DNA of 64,000 nt from Plectonema cf. radiosum LEGE 06105 (GCF_015207665.1 NZ_JADEWL010000008.1:1-64000); one strand, 5' to 3'; counted from the stretch's first letter, positions 36,181 through 46,275 are shown. Translations and numbers: made by a program. Notes: generated by a model from the letters alone, not told the origin.

Positions 36181-38286
36181 AACATCAGCAGTCACTGCGG
36201 CATTATTGGTACGCTGTGCTGGTTCTCCGAGCATAATAATAGAACAAGTGAGTTGACTTGCTAACTGGGTTGTCACATCACTAATAGCTAATCCACCAGG
36301 AATAGTACGATTGCGAATAAAAGGTAGAACCACTAAATCATATAGTCTGGCTGCTTGTAATATTGCTTGAGCAACATTCTCGTGAGCGATAATTTGAATT
36401 TCCGGTGGATTGGATAAACCGAGTTTAGATATAAGCAGCGAAAGTTGCGATCGCCGCCAAGATATTTTACTAGAACTAGTACGGCGATCGCACACGTTGA
36501 GTACGGTAACTTGGGCTTGATTTGCCAAAGCGAGAATCTGAGCGAACTGCACTGGTTGTAATATCGGCGCGGTTAAATTTTCCACTGGTACTAAGATGCG
36601 CTGGATTTTCGAGGGTGACTCTACAAGACGGGTTACAGCAACAGGACAATGAGATGCCCATAATACTCCATCAATAACATTACCGAATAAACGTGCTTTC
36701 AACCCAGTACGCTTACCCCAACCCATGACAATCAAATTTGCCTTTTTTTCTTTAGCAGCTCGACTAATTCCTTGAGCAAAGGCATCATCTATTCGTAATA
36801 ATGGTTCTGCTTCTACATCTAAAATACGACTTAATGCTGTAGCTTTATTTAACAATATTTCGCTTCTTTTTAGGGAATTTTCCAACTGGGGTGCATCCAT
36901 ATGAGCCGCAGCGGTTGCAATTGCTAACGGTATAATTTTCCCTTGGGTTTGATGGGCTAATAATGCAGCCATTTCCATTAAATGCTGCTGTGTTTGGGGA
37001 TTATAAACGGGTACTATGATACTGAAAGGACTGCCTATTTTCTGGGAAACATCGTAATTAGCAGGGGTTTCTTGTTGTTTTATTAATGAAGAATGTAAAC
37101 CCACCGCAACTCGACTGGTAATTATCGGTCCGATCAATGAAGTTACTAATATTAAAAATATGACGCTATTTAAAACTTCTAAAGGCAATAATTGCGCTTG
37201 ATATCCTATCAAAGTGACACAAGAGGTTATTCCGACTTGAGGTAATGAAATAGACCACATTGTGAATATTTCGCGCCAATTGTAATGGTAAATTAATTTT
37301 GCTAATAATGCGGCAATAAATTTGCTTATGATTAAACTTAAAATCAGAAATAACGTGAAACTTAACATACCAATGTTTTTGATAAACATAGGCAAATCAA
37401 GTTTAAATCCAAGGTCAACAAAGAAAATCGGGATAAACAACAAGCTACCGACAAAGACAATCTTTTGTTTGACTGGTCCATCTCCGATAACTTCATTGAC
37501 TGCTAATCCAGCAAAAAAGGCGGCAACTATTATTTCAATACCAATTAATTGAGCGCCAACAGCCGCTATAAATACCGCTAGTAGTACAAACAAAAATTGA
37601 TTACCTTCATCTTCTCCCGACCTTCGTAAAAATTCTTTACCAGCCCAGTCAAAGCCAATTAAAACTACCACACAATAGACAATCAACCAACCGAGTAGTG
37701 CAATAGTTTGCCCTGGGTTAAAATCTTTTATATGAATTGCTACACATATAACCAACATCAATAATGCAGCAATATCTGTAAAAATGCTTGCTCCAATTGT
37801 GACACCTACTGCTTCATTATTCATTAATCCCAAACGATTAATAATCGGGTATGCTAAAAGGCTATAGGAAGCAAGTATTGAGCCAATTAATATCGAACTT
37901 AGCCAGTCAAATTCAAAGATTCTTCCGAGTAAAGTTCCCAATAGCAAAGGTATAGCAAAAGCAAAACTGCCAAAACCCAAAGCGCGATTTCGCCGACGAC
38001 GGAATTGATTTAAGTCAACTTCTAAACCTGCGACAAATAACAAATAAGCTAAACCGATTTTTGATAATAATGTCCAAGCAGAATTATTGATATCAAATAA
38101 TTCCCACCCAAAATTACCAATTAAGATTCCCGATAAAATTAAACCAATTAATCCCGGTAATCGCAGTCGTTCAAATAGAATCGGTACGACTAAAATAACT
38201 ACCAATATCAAAAACAAGGGAAAAATTGGTTCCTTTTCAATAACTTGACTGTATGGTAAGACTGCTATTCGCTCTAAAAGTACCAT
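36145..38286 (-). CDS. Cation:proton antiporter (CPA2, KefB-like) with Usp domains
   Basis: 713 residues. About twelve helices (35-400) form a CPA2 Na+/H+ exchanger domain, with LLFVAGLEVDLNQF, FFAGLAVNEVIGDGPV and FFVDLGFKLDL typical of the family. Two cytoplasmic universal-stress-protein-like domains follow (about 425-560 and 565-700), the first with the ATP-binding-type ANLIVMGWGKRTG and LFGNVIDGVLWASHCPV. Cation specificity (Na+ or K+) cannot be told. The tail is altered by a tandem repeat. Confidence 0.92.
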   Translation of the reverse strand: MVLLERIAVLPYSQVIEKEPIFPLFLILVVILVVPILFERLRLPGLIGLILSGILIGNFGWELFDINNSAWTLLSKIGLAYLLFVAGLEVDLNQFRRRRNRALGFGSFAFAIPLLLGTLLGRIFEFDWLSSILIGSILASYSLLAYPIINRLGLMNNEAVGVTIGASIFTDIAALLMLVICVAIHIKDFNPGQTIALLGWLIVYCVVVLIGFDWAGKEFLRRSGEDEGNQFLFVLLAVFIAAVGAQLIGIEIIVAAFFAGLAVNEVIGDGPVKQKIVFVGSLLFIPIFFVDLGFKLDLPMFIKNIGMLSFTLFLILSLIISKFIAALLAKLIYHYNWREIFTMWSISLPQVGITSCVTLIGYQAQLLPLEVLNSVIFLILVTSLIGPIITSRVAVGLHSSLIKQQETPANYDVSQKIGSPFSIIVPVYNPQTQQHLMEMAALLAHQTQGKIIPLAIATAAAHMDAPQLENSLKRSEILLNKATALSRILDVEAEPLLRIDDAFAQGISRAAKEKKANLIVMGWGKRTGLKARLFGNVIDGVLWASHCPVAVTRLVESPSKIQRILVPVENLTAPILQPVQFAQILALANQAQVTVLNVCDRRTSSSKISWRRSQLSLLISKLGLSNPPEIQIIAHENVAQAILQAARLYDLVVLPFIRNRTIPGGLAISDVTTQLASQLTCSIIMLGEPAQRTNNAAVTADVASNQLPVTSYQ

Positions 38287-38445
38287 ATTTAATGTATTGC
38301 GGACAAAGCAAAAACGTACTGTTTGCTACTGCGATCGCAGTTGTGATTACTAAAATTTTTTGAAATAAAAATCTCAAACTGATGCTGCAAAAAAATCAAA
38401 AAATTATACCTAGAATACCTTAAAAATCATGCAAAAAGTCACTAT

Positions 38446-39090
38446 CTATGGATGTATTTGATTCAAAATGAATCGTAAACGATCGTAGTCGTCTTTAAGC
38501 AACACGCTCAAGTAACGTCCAGCTTCAATTAACCATTGTCGGTCAGCTTTACGTAACTGATACACATCTCGAATTGCTGCTGCACTCAAAGCCTCAACCG
38601 GCGCACCATTTACCGAAAGCAGTGTTTGTAAAAAATCAAATTCTTCGGTAAATTTCAATACCTCTTCTGGTTCGCATCGATGAACTGCTTGATGAATTTG
38701 TGGCGGACGGGGTGGTAGATACTGATAAATTTTATTACCCTGTATTTGCTGTTCAAATCCAACAATCGCGGCACGAAATTCGGTTTTGAGCATGGCAAAT
38801 ATTTGGGGTTGTTCCTCTCGCAAATCTTGTAGCGATAACCCTAAAGCTACTGGTCGATGTACGGAATCTATGGGCATTGTAGTTGCATGAAATACAACGC
38901 CAAACACCTTATTTGCTGATTCTTCATCCACCGAACATATCCAACTACCGAAGGGAGGCATTGCTGGAAAGCTCAAATCTTCTGGATCTAAACACTGTGC
39001 TAAAAATTCAGTTGTCGCAGTTTCAATCACTTCCGCAAAGTGATTGGGGTGGCGATTACTGTTACTAAACTGCGGTAAAGGAAGACGCAT
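38446..39090 (-). CDS. Conserved hypothetical protein, possibly HAS-barrel type
   Basis: 214 residues without membrane segments or signal peptide. The first half (FGSWICSVDEESANKVFGVV, with PVALGLSLQDLREEQP) suggests a beta-barrel such as the HAS domain found at the N-terminus of HerA-like ATPases; I am not sure of this. The second half is helical. It is conserved in cyanobacteria as far as I remember. It stands downstream of ndhS on the same strand, 116 nt apart. Confidence 0.65.
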   Translation of the reverse strand: MRLPLPQFSNSNRHPNHFAEVIETATTEFLAQCLDPEDLSFPAMPPFGSWICSVDEESANKVFGVVFHATTMPIDSVHRPVALGLSLQDLREEQPQIFAMLKTEFRAAIVGFEQQIQGNKIYQYLPPRPPQIHQAVHRCEPEEVLKFTEEFDFLQTLLSVNGAPVEALSAAAIRDVYQLRKADRQWLIEAGRYLSVLLKDDYDRLRFILNQIHP

Positions 39091-39206
39091 AAATAAAAAT
39101 CAGGTTATGAGCGATAGGTCTGGAGTTAGGAGTTATGAATTATCAGTTAAAAGATAATAACAAATAATCCAAAACCCTAAACTCTTAACACGTAACTAAT
39201 TCCTGA

Positions 39207-39398
39207 TCATTTTTTACGTCCTGCTGTGGGATCTACAGCCTCTAACTCGCTAGGTCGAAAGATGATTAATTTATCCCAATTACCACCTTCAAATAGTACA
39301 GCTACCTTACCGCTGCTAACTCGTTGTACAAGCCCTTCAAAGCGGTAGTAGGTATCTGCGGGGTTTTTAACGCGAACGGTTGCTCCAGGCAAAATCAT
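39207..39398 (-). CDS. ndhS: NAD(P)H dehydrogenase-like complex subunit S
   Basis: 63-residue SH3-like subunit of NDH-1 that helps bind ferredoxin at the thylakoid complex. The sequence [19 protein letters not shown] and [14 protein letters not shown] is the NdhS hallmark, and the length matches the cyanobacterial protein. It is followed by the 214-residue hypothetical gene and preceded by a repeat-containing spacer and rodA. Confidence 0.92.
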   Translation of the reverse strand: MILPGATVRVKNPADTYYRFEGLVQRVSSGKVAVLFEGGNWDKLIIFRPSELEAVDPTAGRKK

Positions 39399-39527
39399 AA
39401 TTGTTGCTCTCTGTTGCTTTCTCGATCAATTATCAATGATTAATCATCAATTATCAGTTATTCACTTATCAGAGAATAAGGTTAACAGAATAATTAAATT
39501 AAATCGGTGAACAGTTATCAGTAGACA

Positions 39528-39582
39528 GTGTTAGCGAAGCGTGTCCGTTAGCAAAGCGTGACGCGATAGCGTCATAGGACAT
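39528..39582. repeat. Dispersed repeat (GCGAAGCGTGTCC / GACGCGATAGCGTC type)
   Basis: Contains the palindrome tgacgcgatagcgtca and the gcgaagcgtgtccgt/gcaaagcgtgacgcg pair seen in many cyanobacterial spacers. A similar cgagcctgtccgtc sequence is at about 23535. Confidence 0.5.
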
Positions 39583-39667
39583 ACAATAATCTATTGATAT
39601 GCTTCTTAGCTTATCTCCATCCATACACCGTCGCAACTGTCAACTGGTAACTGATAACTGTTGATGG

Positions 39668-40993
39668 TTAATATTTTTTAAGAATGCGAAAGTTTGCTAC
39701 TGATTCAACTAATCCAATCCCGATAAAATTAGCTAACATCGCCGAACCACCGTAACTCATAAATGGTAAAGGAATTCCTGCTACTGGTGCTAAACCTATG
39801 GTCATACCAATATTAACAACCATCTGGAATACAATCTTTGCCAAAACGCCAATTGCTAATAAAGAGCCAAAATTATCTTTAGCGGTTGAAGCAACATAGA
39901 GTAGACGCTGACAGATCAAGCAAAATCCCAGCAATAATATCAAACAGCCAATAAAACCGAATTGTTCGCCAACGGCTGAGAAAATAAAGTCTGTATGCTG
40001 TTCGGGAACGAAATTTAGTTGAGTCATCGGACCGTTAAAAGGACCCCATCCGAACCATGTACCAGCACCAATAGCGATACGCGATTGAATTAGGTGGTAT
40101 CCAGTGCCGAGGGGATCTAGTTCGGGGTTGAGAAATGAAGTGATTCGACCTTTTTGATATTCTTTGAGTACATGATTCCAAGCAAAGATTCCTATTTCTC
40201 CACCCAAAAGATTCAAAGCTAATGCCCCTATACCACCCAGACCAAATCTTTTTCCTGGAAGTGTGTACCAGCCTACTAAGCCCATAGTTATAGACCAAAT
40301 CAATCCTAAAGGCGTAAAAAATAGTTCCTTAGATACAATCATTGGCTCAGCCCAGGGCCAAGGTATGCTAAATAAAATTGCCGCTACTACTGGAGAAACT
40401 AACAGTATTAACCAACCCGGATTAGCATTTGCCCAATACAGCATTCCTAATACAATCGCGCCAAATACCAACGATGTTGCTAAGTCTGGTTGTAAAAATA
40501 CCAATGCCCAGGGAACCGCCGTTACTGCTAAAGCTCTGAAAAAGTTGGGTAGAGTGTCAGCCGTGCGCTTGTGTAACAGCGCGGCTAAGGTGATAATTAC
40601 ACCTATTTTGGCAAATTCTGACGGTTGTATGTTAAAGCCAAAAACACTAATCCATCGCTGTGCGCCTTTAGCAGCAACACCTACGACCATAACCGCTATC
40701 AAACTGACATTAGTTAGCGTATAGGTAATCCAGTGCCAACGTTGCAGATTTTCATAACGGGTGCGGGCTATCAGTAACGCTAATAATACACCAACACTAG
40801 CAAGTATTAAGTGTACGGCCCACTTTGAGTCGGTATTTTCTTGATTTAATTCCGTACTCAGAATCATAAAGCCGCCAAACATGGTAATGACAATTGGTAG
40901 CAAAAATAAAAGTAAATCTATTTGCTGCCAGGGTTTAAAAAGATTCTGCCAGGGATTTCTATTGCGTGAGTAGCGTGACTTTTTTAATAACAT
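39668..40993 (-). CDS. rodA: RodA, SEDS peptidoglycan glycosyltransferase
   Basis: 441 residues, about ten helices. SEDS-family polymerase that builds lateral-wall peptidoglycan with PBP2. Characteristic segments: GWGPFNGPMTQLNFVPEQHTDFIFS, a catalytic-Asp-containing loop (TDFIF), and GIPLPFMSYGGSAMLANF near the end. Family members from cyanobacteria are typically 410-440 residues. mrp lies 116 nt upstream on the same strand. Confidence 0.95.
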   Translation of the reverse strand: MLLKKSRYSRNRNPWQNLFKPWQQIDLLLFLLPIVITMFGGFMILSTELNQENTDSKWAVHLILASVGVLLALLIARTRYENLQRWHWITYTLTNVSLIAVMVVGVAAKGAQRWISVFGFNIQPSEFAKIGVIITLAALLHKRTADTLPNFFRALAVTAVPWALVFLQPDLATSLVFGAIVLGMLYWANANPGWLILLVSPVVAAILFSIPWPWAEPMIVSKELFFTPLGLIWSITMGLVGWYTLPGKRFGLGGIGALALNLLGGEIGIFAWNHVLKEYQKGRITSFLNPELDPLGTGYHLIQSRIAIGAGTWFGWGPFNGPMTQLNFVPEQHTDFIFSAVGEQFGFIGCLILLLGFCLICQRLLYVASTAKDNFGSLLAIGVLAKIVFQMVVNIGMTIGLAPVAGIPLPFMSYGGSAMLANFIGIGLVESVANFRILKKY

Positions 40994-41109
40994 TGAGCTT
41001 AATTGATACCTGAGCTTTTAAATACTAGATTTCACAAATGTCTTTTTATCTTTATTCTCAGTACTCAGTCCGCTACCCAGACAGAAATCCAGATTTTTTT
41101 GATGTCAGA

Positions 41110-42180
41110 TTATGTCAGAGCAGCTACTGATACTTTCCCGGCGATCGCCAAGGCAATTTTCTTTAAAGCAATTGCCGAAGCGGAATCTGAGTCGGCTACA
41201 ACTATCGGGATACCATTGTCTCCCCCAATTCTTGTAGATATTTCTAACGGTACGCACCCCAATAAAGGTATTCCAAGTTCGGTCGCTGTTTTGGAGCCAC
41301 CACCGGAACCGAAAATATCATACTGTTTATCGGGCATATCTGGGGGTATAAAATAACTCATATTTTCAATAATCCCCAAAACTGGTACTTTCATTTGTTG
41401 AAACATCCGCAAACCTTTACGAGAATCGAGTAAAGCCACATTTTGGGGTGTAGTTACAATTACGGCACCGGCGATTGGTACGGCTTGTGTCAATGTTAGC
41501 TGAGCATCACCTGTTCCTGGAGGCATATCTACTATTAAATAATCTAATTCTCCCCATTCCACTTGATATAAAAACTGGCGAATCACTCCATTAAGCATTG
41601 GTCCGCGCCAGATTACAGGTTGATCGCGATCGATGAGAAAACCCATTGAAACTAGTTTGACTCCATGATTAAAAGCAGGTTCCAAGATTTCGCCTTTCTC
41701 ACCTTGACGGACATTGATTTTAGCTGACTCCAGCCCCAACATTGTCGGGTCGTTAGGTCCGTAAATATCGGCATCAAGCAAACCCACCTTTGCTCCAGTT
41801 TGAGCTAATGCTACAGCTATATTTACAGCTACCGTGCTTTTACCTACACCACCTTTACCACTAGAAACAGCAATAATATTTTTGATCCCTGGTACACTAT
41901 TACGGTCGGGTAAACTTTTTTGTTGGGGTGTTTCTGCCGTCACTTCTACCGCTACATCCGTAACCCCAGGAAGCTTTTTCACAGCTTTTTGACAATCCTC
42001 AACAATAAATTCACGTAACGGACAAGCAGGTGTAGTTAAAACCAGAGTGAAGCTCACCTTACCATCTTCGATTTTGACATTACGAATCATATTGAGTTCC
42101 ACCAAACTTTTGCGAAGTTCTGGGTCTTCCACTGGTCGCAACACATTTAAAACCGAATTTGAATCAAGAACACTATGCAT
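41110..42180 (-). CDS. mrp: Mrp/ApbC family P-loop ATPase, lacking the CxxC motif
   Basis: 356 residues. The N-terminal MIP18/DUF59 domain (1-90, with CPLREFIVEDC) is fused to a MinD/NBP35-type ATPase: GKGGVGKST (108-116), LLDADIYGPNDPTMLG and DYLIVDMPPGTGDAQLT. Mrp/NBP35 proteins carry Fe-S clusters through a CxxC pair at the dimer interface, normally ENMSxFxCPxC; here it reads ENMSYFIPPDMPDKQYDIFG without cysteines. A role in Fe-S assembly is thus uncertain. It is followed by rodA and preceded by a tandem repeat. Confidence 0.93.
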   Translation of the reverse strand: MHSVLDSNSVLNVLRPVEDPELRKSLVELNMIRNVKIEDGKVSFTLVLTTPACPLREFIVEDCQKAVKKLPGVTDVAVEVTAETPQQKSLPDRNSVPGIKNIIAVSSGKGGVGKSTVAVNIAVALAQTGAKVGLLDADIYGPNDPTMLGLESAKINVRQGEKGEILEPAFNHGVKLVSMGFLIDRDQPVIWRGPMLNGVIRQFLYQVEWGELDYLIVDMPPGTGDAQLTLTQAVPIAGAVIVTTPQNVALLDSRKGLRMFQQMKVPVLGIIENMSYFIPPDMPDKQYDIFGSGGGSKTATELGIPLLGCVPLEISTRIGGDNGIPIVVADSDSASAIALKKIALAIAGKVSVAALT

Positions 42181-42242
42181 GATATTTTCACCCTTATTTT
42201 TGTAACAATTTTTAACAACAAAAAATATTATTTTGGAGAGAG

Positions 42243-42380
42243 TTAGTGGTTAGTGGTTAGTGGTTAGTGGTTAGTGGTTAGTGGTTAGTGGATGGTAAAA
42301 ATACAACCAACAACCATCAACCATCAACCATCAACCATCAACCAACAACCATCAACTATCAACCAACAACCATCAACTAT
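42243..42380. repeat. GGTTAGT tandem repeat and CAACCAT tandem repeat, facing arms
   Basis: About seven GTGGTTA units (42243-42290) face CCATCAA/CAACCAA units (42300-42380). The two blocks are partly complementary, so they could form a long imperfect stem. Confidence 0.85.
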
Positions 42381-42384
42381 CACC

Positions 42385-42906
42385 TTAAAACAGTTCCGAT
42401 TGTAAAGTCGATTTTCTTTTCCTTGATACTGCTTTGATTGCGGCTTCTTCAACAGCTTCAATTAAAGCCCGCGCTACTTTGTCGGCATAAGGACGGGAAA
42501 AAGACCAAACTAAAGGAGACAACCAACCGCGTAAGGTTACTGAATAAGACAAACAACTACCGCACACCGTGGATTCTATTTTGTAACTGATTCGTTCTTC
42601 TAAACCGGGAATTGCGAGAATCCTTACGCTTAGTAGTTCCCTGGGATTAACACGTTCGACAAAAATACGGATTGGAATCGGCGAAAAACGTGTTACTGCT
42701 TGATAAATTAATCCTGGTTTGGGTACTAATCCATAAGGTACGTTAGTGCTTTTAAGTAATGGATGCCAGGAAACGTCTGCCAAGTCAACAACTTTATGCC
42801 ATATTTCATCCACGGAAGCAGAACTAATTTCGCGATAACTTCGCACCAAAGAGACACAAACTTGACGACGTTTGCGGTTGATAGATTTTGATAACCAACC
42901 TTGCAT
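42385..42906 (-). CDS. SRPBCC (START-like) domain protein
   Basis: 173 residues of the SRPBCC/polyketide cyclase type: YREISSASVDEIWHKVVDL near residue 24 begins the domain, and the long C-terminal helix VARALIEAVEEAAIKAV closes it. These proteins bind hydrophobic ligands in a deep cavity; the ligand is unknown. The ends of the protein are basic. It is divergent from hemF with 691 bp between the starts. Confidence 0.8.
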   Translation of the reverse strand: MQGWLSKSINRKRRQVCVSLVRSYREISSASVDEIWHKVVDLADVSWHPLLKSTNVPYGLVPKPGLIYQAVTRFSPIPIRIFVERVNPRELLSVRILAIPGLEERISYKIESTVCGSCLSYSVTLRGWLSPLVWSFSRPYADKVARALIEAVEEAAIKAVSRKRKSTLQSELF

Positions 42907-43597
42907 TCTCTTAACCCTCCTGGCTACAGACTTAAAATGTGACTCTGGTATTTTTTTTGGAGCAACCGATTTGAGATTTTGGATTGACTAGGTACGGGTG
43001 ACGAGCAAGATCAAGAAACTGCATCACCACGCTACCACCAGCGAATAATTACTCAAAAGCAGCATAGGAATAACAATTTTATGTGCTATTTATATTTAGA
43101 TACATTAAGCAAGCAAGTAATAACCTCTTCCTCTCAGAGTAAATGCTTGTTAATTCATGTAAACTACGATATAAAATCCCGACTTTTATCAGATCAATTT
43201 TAGAAAAAGACAAAGATAGTGGTAGTTACAGTTGTTTAAGTAAAGCTTTGATATCCTGACACGGAACGCTAAACTTACTTGATAACTGCTGGCTGGATCG
43301 GGAATGCCTTATTCCCAAACACCCGCAAACAGGAACAGATGCTTACAAGTTATTGTTACAGAATTTAGTCTCAATACTGGGGTTTTGATATAAAAAAGTT
43401 GCAAAACATTAATCAATATACAAGCTTATACCTATTTGAGAGAGAATAATTTTATTTACGTAATCGGAAAATCCCGTGAATTATTTAGATTCGATCTCAA
43501 ATGTACGGTTGAAACCTGAATGTGGGATTTAACAAGCCGGACAGTTCCAAATAATAAAACTAAAAATCGTCATTTCATTTAGGTCTAAAAATTTATT
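42907..43597. other. 691-bp spacer upstream of hemF
   Basis: It contains a GGGAAT-GCCTT-ATTCCC hairpin at about 43301-43317 and a lone CCCGACTTTTATC motif at about 43177. No open frame stands out. Room for a small RNA or a long hemF leader, neither demonstrated. Confidence 0.45.
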
Positions 43598-44638
43598 ATG
43601 TTGACATCACCAACCTCTCAAATATCATCTTCTGCTCAATCTTTACCACCATCTGACGCGAAAGCTAGAGTCAGTGAGTTTATGAAACAATTGCAAGATG
43701 AAATTTCTCAAGCTTTAACTGAACTTGATGGAGTGGGAGAATTTCAAGAAGATAGTTGGGAACGTCCCGAAGGCGGTGGTGGACGTTCGCGAGTTTTACG
43801 TGAGGGTGCAATCTTTGAACAAGGTGGTGTAAATTTTTCTGAAGTTTGGGGTTCTCATTTACCACCTTCAATTTTAGCTAACCGTCCGGAAGCCGAAGGA
43901 CACAAGTTTTATGCGACGGGAACTTCAATGGTGCTGCACCCCCGCAATCCCTATGTTCCTACTGTCCATTTGAATTATCGCTACTTTGAAGCCGGTCCAG
44001 TTTGGTGGTTTGGTGGTGGTGCGGATATGACTCCATACTATCCTTTTGCTGAAGATGCAATGCATTTTCATAAAACTTTTAAACAAGCTTGCGATCGCCA
44101 TCATCAAGAATATTATCCGGTGTTCAAACACTGGTGCGATGAATATTTTTACCTCAAGCATCGTCAAGAAACCAGGGGTATCGGCGGTTTATTTTTCGAT
44201 TACCAAGATGGAACCGGAGCTTTGTATCGCGGCCCCTACGAAGATAAAGCAGCCGCTAAATATAGCAATCAAATTGGAGAATTACCATCCCGTAATTGGG
44301 AAGAAATATTTAGTTTTGTTCAAGAATGCTCTCAAGCGTTTTTACCTGCTTATCTACCAATCGTCAAAAAAAGACACCCGATGGAATATGGCGATCGCCA
44401 ACGAAATTTTCAGCTATATCGTCGCGGTAGATATGTGGAATTTAATTTAGTTTACGACAGAGGCACAATTTTCGGTTTGCAAACCAACGGTCGTACTGAG
44501 TCTATTTTAATGTCTTTGCCACCGATGGTACGCTGGGAATATGGGTATAAGCCAGAACCCAACAGTGCAGAAGCAGAATTGTACGAAACCTTTCTCAAAC
44601 CTCAAGATTGGGTCAATTGGCAACAGAGCCATACTTAA
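43598..44638 (+). CDS. hemF: Oxygen-dependent coproporphyrinogen III oxidase
   Basis: 346 residues; oxidative decarboxylation of coproporphyrinogen III to protoporphyrinogen IX for heme, chlorophyll and bilins. Signature segments are [63 protein letters not shown] and [17 protein letters not shown], with the metal-binding histidines. Full length. An oxygen-independent counterpart (hemN) is not in the window. Confidence 0.97.
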   Translation: MLTSPTSQISSSAQSLPPSDAKARVSEFMKQLQDEISQALTELDGVGEFQEDSWERPEGGGGRSRVLREGAIFEQGGVNFSEVWGSHLPPSILANRPEAEGHKFYATGTSMVLHPRNPYVPTVHLNYRYFEAGPVWWFGGGADMTPYYPFAEDAMHFHKTFKQACDRHHQEYYPVFKHWCDEYFYLKHRQETRGIGGLFFDYQDGTGALYRGPYEDKAAAKYSNQIGELPSRNWEEIFSFVQECSQAFLPAYLPIVKKRHPMEYGDRQRNFQLYRRGRYVEFNLVYDRGTIFGLQTNGRTESILMSLPPMVRWEYGYKPEPNSAEAELYETFLKPQDWVNWQQSHT

Positions 44639-44689
44639 ATGATGTGAGTTAAACTACTAAATATACATTTTTGCCAGGTGACAATTAAG

Positions 44690-44718
44690 GCTGTAGCTTG
44701 TTATCCTCTAGCTACAGC
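44690..44718. terminator. Hairpin after hemF
   Basis: Perfect 8-bp arms GCTGTAGC (44690-44697) and GCTACAGC (44711-44718) with a 13-nt loop, 52 nt after the hemF stop. No T tract follows, so it may be a processing or REP-like hairpin rather than an intrinsic terminator. Confidence 0.5.
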
Positions 44719-44874
44719 ATTAATAAATCCTATTGCTGATTCAACTCGCTATTTGAAACTATCCATAAGATATTGTTATCGGGATAATAAATTAGCATCT
44801 ATGAGTTTGAGCAGTATTTTGCAGAAATAGGAATATTTAATTCATTAGTTTGAACAGTCTTAGGGGAAAACTTT

Positions 44875-45243
44875 GTGATTCATATAGAACAAAAAAGTTA
44901 TACAACTGGGGACGGAAATACCGTTATTGTTTTAGCACCTGTTGGTCGTTTGGACATAACCACAGCTTGGCAATTTCGTCTGAAACTGCAAGAATGTATT
45001 TCTAAACTTAGCCCTCATGTAGTTGTAAATTTAGGACAAGTAAATTTTATTGATAGTTCCGGTCTTACTTCTTTAGTTGCTGGAATGCGTGATGCGGACA
45101 AAGTAAAGGGTAGTTTCCGTATTTGTAACGTACATCCGGAAGCAAAGCTAGTATTTGAAGTGACTATGATGGATACTGTATTTGAAATATTTGAAACTGA
45201 AGAGGAAGCTTTAGAAGGTGTACCTCGTAGTATTGCTAGCTAA
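44875..45243 (+). CDS. STAS domain protein (anti-anti-sigma factor type)
   Basis: 122 residues, one STAS domain: GRLDITTAWQFR near residue 25 and FIDSSGLTSLV with the candidate phospho-acceptor Ser61/Ser62. Proteins of this type switch partner proteins in phosphorylation-dependent stress or sigma-factor regulation. No matching anti-sigma kinase or phosphatase is adjacent. GTG start with AGGGGA upstream. A GTTAGTT tandem repeat follows. Confidence 0.9.
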   Translation: MIHIEQKSYTTGDGNTVIVLAPVGRLDITTAWQFRLKLQECISKLSPHVVVNLGQVNFIDSSGLTSLVAGMRDADKVKGSFRICNVHPEAKLVFEVTMMDTVFEIFETEEEALEGVPRSIAS

Positions 45244-45303
45244 AATTGTTAGTTAGTTGTTAGTTATTAGCTGTTAGTTGTTAGTTGTTAGTTGTTAGTT
45301 GTT
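45244..45303. repeat. TTAGTTG tandem repeat
   Basis: Heptamers of the kind tgttagt right after the STAS gene; a second block (taactcc/taattcc type) lies at about 45367-45408 just beyond the stop codon of the convergent cpcT-like gene. Confidence 0.85.
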
Positions 45304-45404
45304 TTACTATTTGCTAACTAGAGCCTTTTATAAATACTTTACAACTTAGAGGCTTTTACCGATAAACTCCTAATTTCTAACTCCTAACTCCTAACTTCTA
45401 ACTC

Positions 45405-46001
45405 CTAACTTTTTATTGGTAACTTAGTGTAGCGGTAAGGACCTAAAATCGCGCCCCAAGTTGGTTTTCGGGTTTCGCAATCAATTCCTTTGTCATAGCT
45501 GAGAAATTCTTTTTGAGTTGCTTCAAATCCTAAAGAAACTTCTACGATTTTGCCATCATAATCAAAAGTGCAACGATTATCTGGTATGGGTTTTGCAATA
45601 AATTTGTATTGATTTTGAGCAAGAGTTTCTACATTAACTTTCAGAACGCATCCGGGTAGTATATCTACTTCTTCGGAGGCAAGAGCGTTAAGTAACTCAA
45701 AATTCCGACCCGCACCACGCCAAGCTGCTGGATTTTTAAACATATAATATTGTACCTTGAAGGATGCATCGGCGATATGCTGTGTAATTCGCAACAAACG
45801 CTGACGGTAAGGTTGTTCTAAATTAAGGATATTCGCTTGCTCGGCAAATAAGGTCAAACTGTCTTCCTGGAATAAAGGTACAGGTCTTTGCCACATATGT
45901 AAATGAACATACCAAGCAGGTTCTGCAATTGCTTGCTGTTTATTATCAAACTCACCTGCTAGATATTCTTTTAAGGTACTTAAGTTTGGTGATGAATTCA
46001 T
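45405..46001 (-). CDS. cpcT: CpcT/CpeT family phycobiliprotein bilin lyase
   Basis: 198 residues; the family attaches phycocyanobilin to Cys-153-type sites of beta-phycocyanin (CpcT) or phycoerythrocyanin/phycoerythrin subunits. The segments LAGEFDNKQQAI, YYMFKNP, ILPGCVLKV, and CTFDYDGKIVEVSLGFE are typical of CpcT. The exact substrate (cpcB or pecB) cannot be settled from sequence. It is convergent with the STAS gene; no phycobilisome gene is adjacent. Confidence 0.88.
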   Translation of the reverse strand: MNSSPNLSTLKEYLAGEFDNKQQAIAEPAWYVHLHMWQRPVPLFQEDSLTLFAEQANILNLEQPYRQRLLRITQHIADASFKVQYYMFKNPAAWRGAGRNFELLNALASEEVDILPGCVLKVNVETLAQNQYKFIAKPIPDNRCTFDYDGKIVEVSLGFEATQKEFLSYDKGIDCETRKPTWGAILGPYRYTKLPIKS

Positions 46002-46275
46002 AAATATAAATATAAATTAAATATTAAATTATTATGATTAATATGGGTTGATTATATAAAAAAACAAGTTAGATTTATCAACGCTATACCTTAAAAATGG
46101 TTGTAACCAATCGATTGCAACCTAAAATAACCATTTGTAGAGCCACAATTGTTTACTAGCACTGAAGATAATTTTCACGAACATTGCTTAGTTTGTGAAC
46201 TATTACTTGGCAAAGTCGCCTACAAGCGCGAGAATAAGTTTACATTGCCCTTAAATTTCAAAAAAAAATTACTTC

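Noticed and set aside
41003-41356. 117-codon frame opposite mrp
   Set aside because: It lies antisense within the well-supported mrp gene and has no independent signs of being coding.
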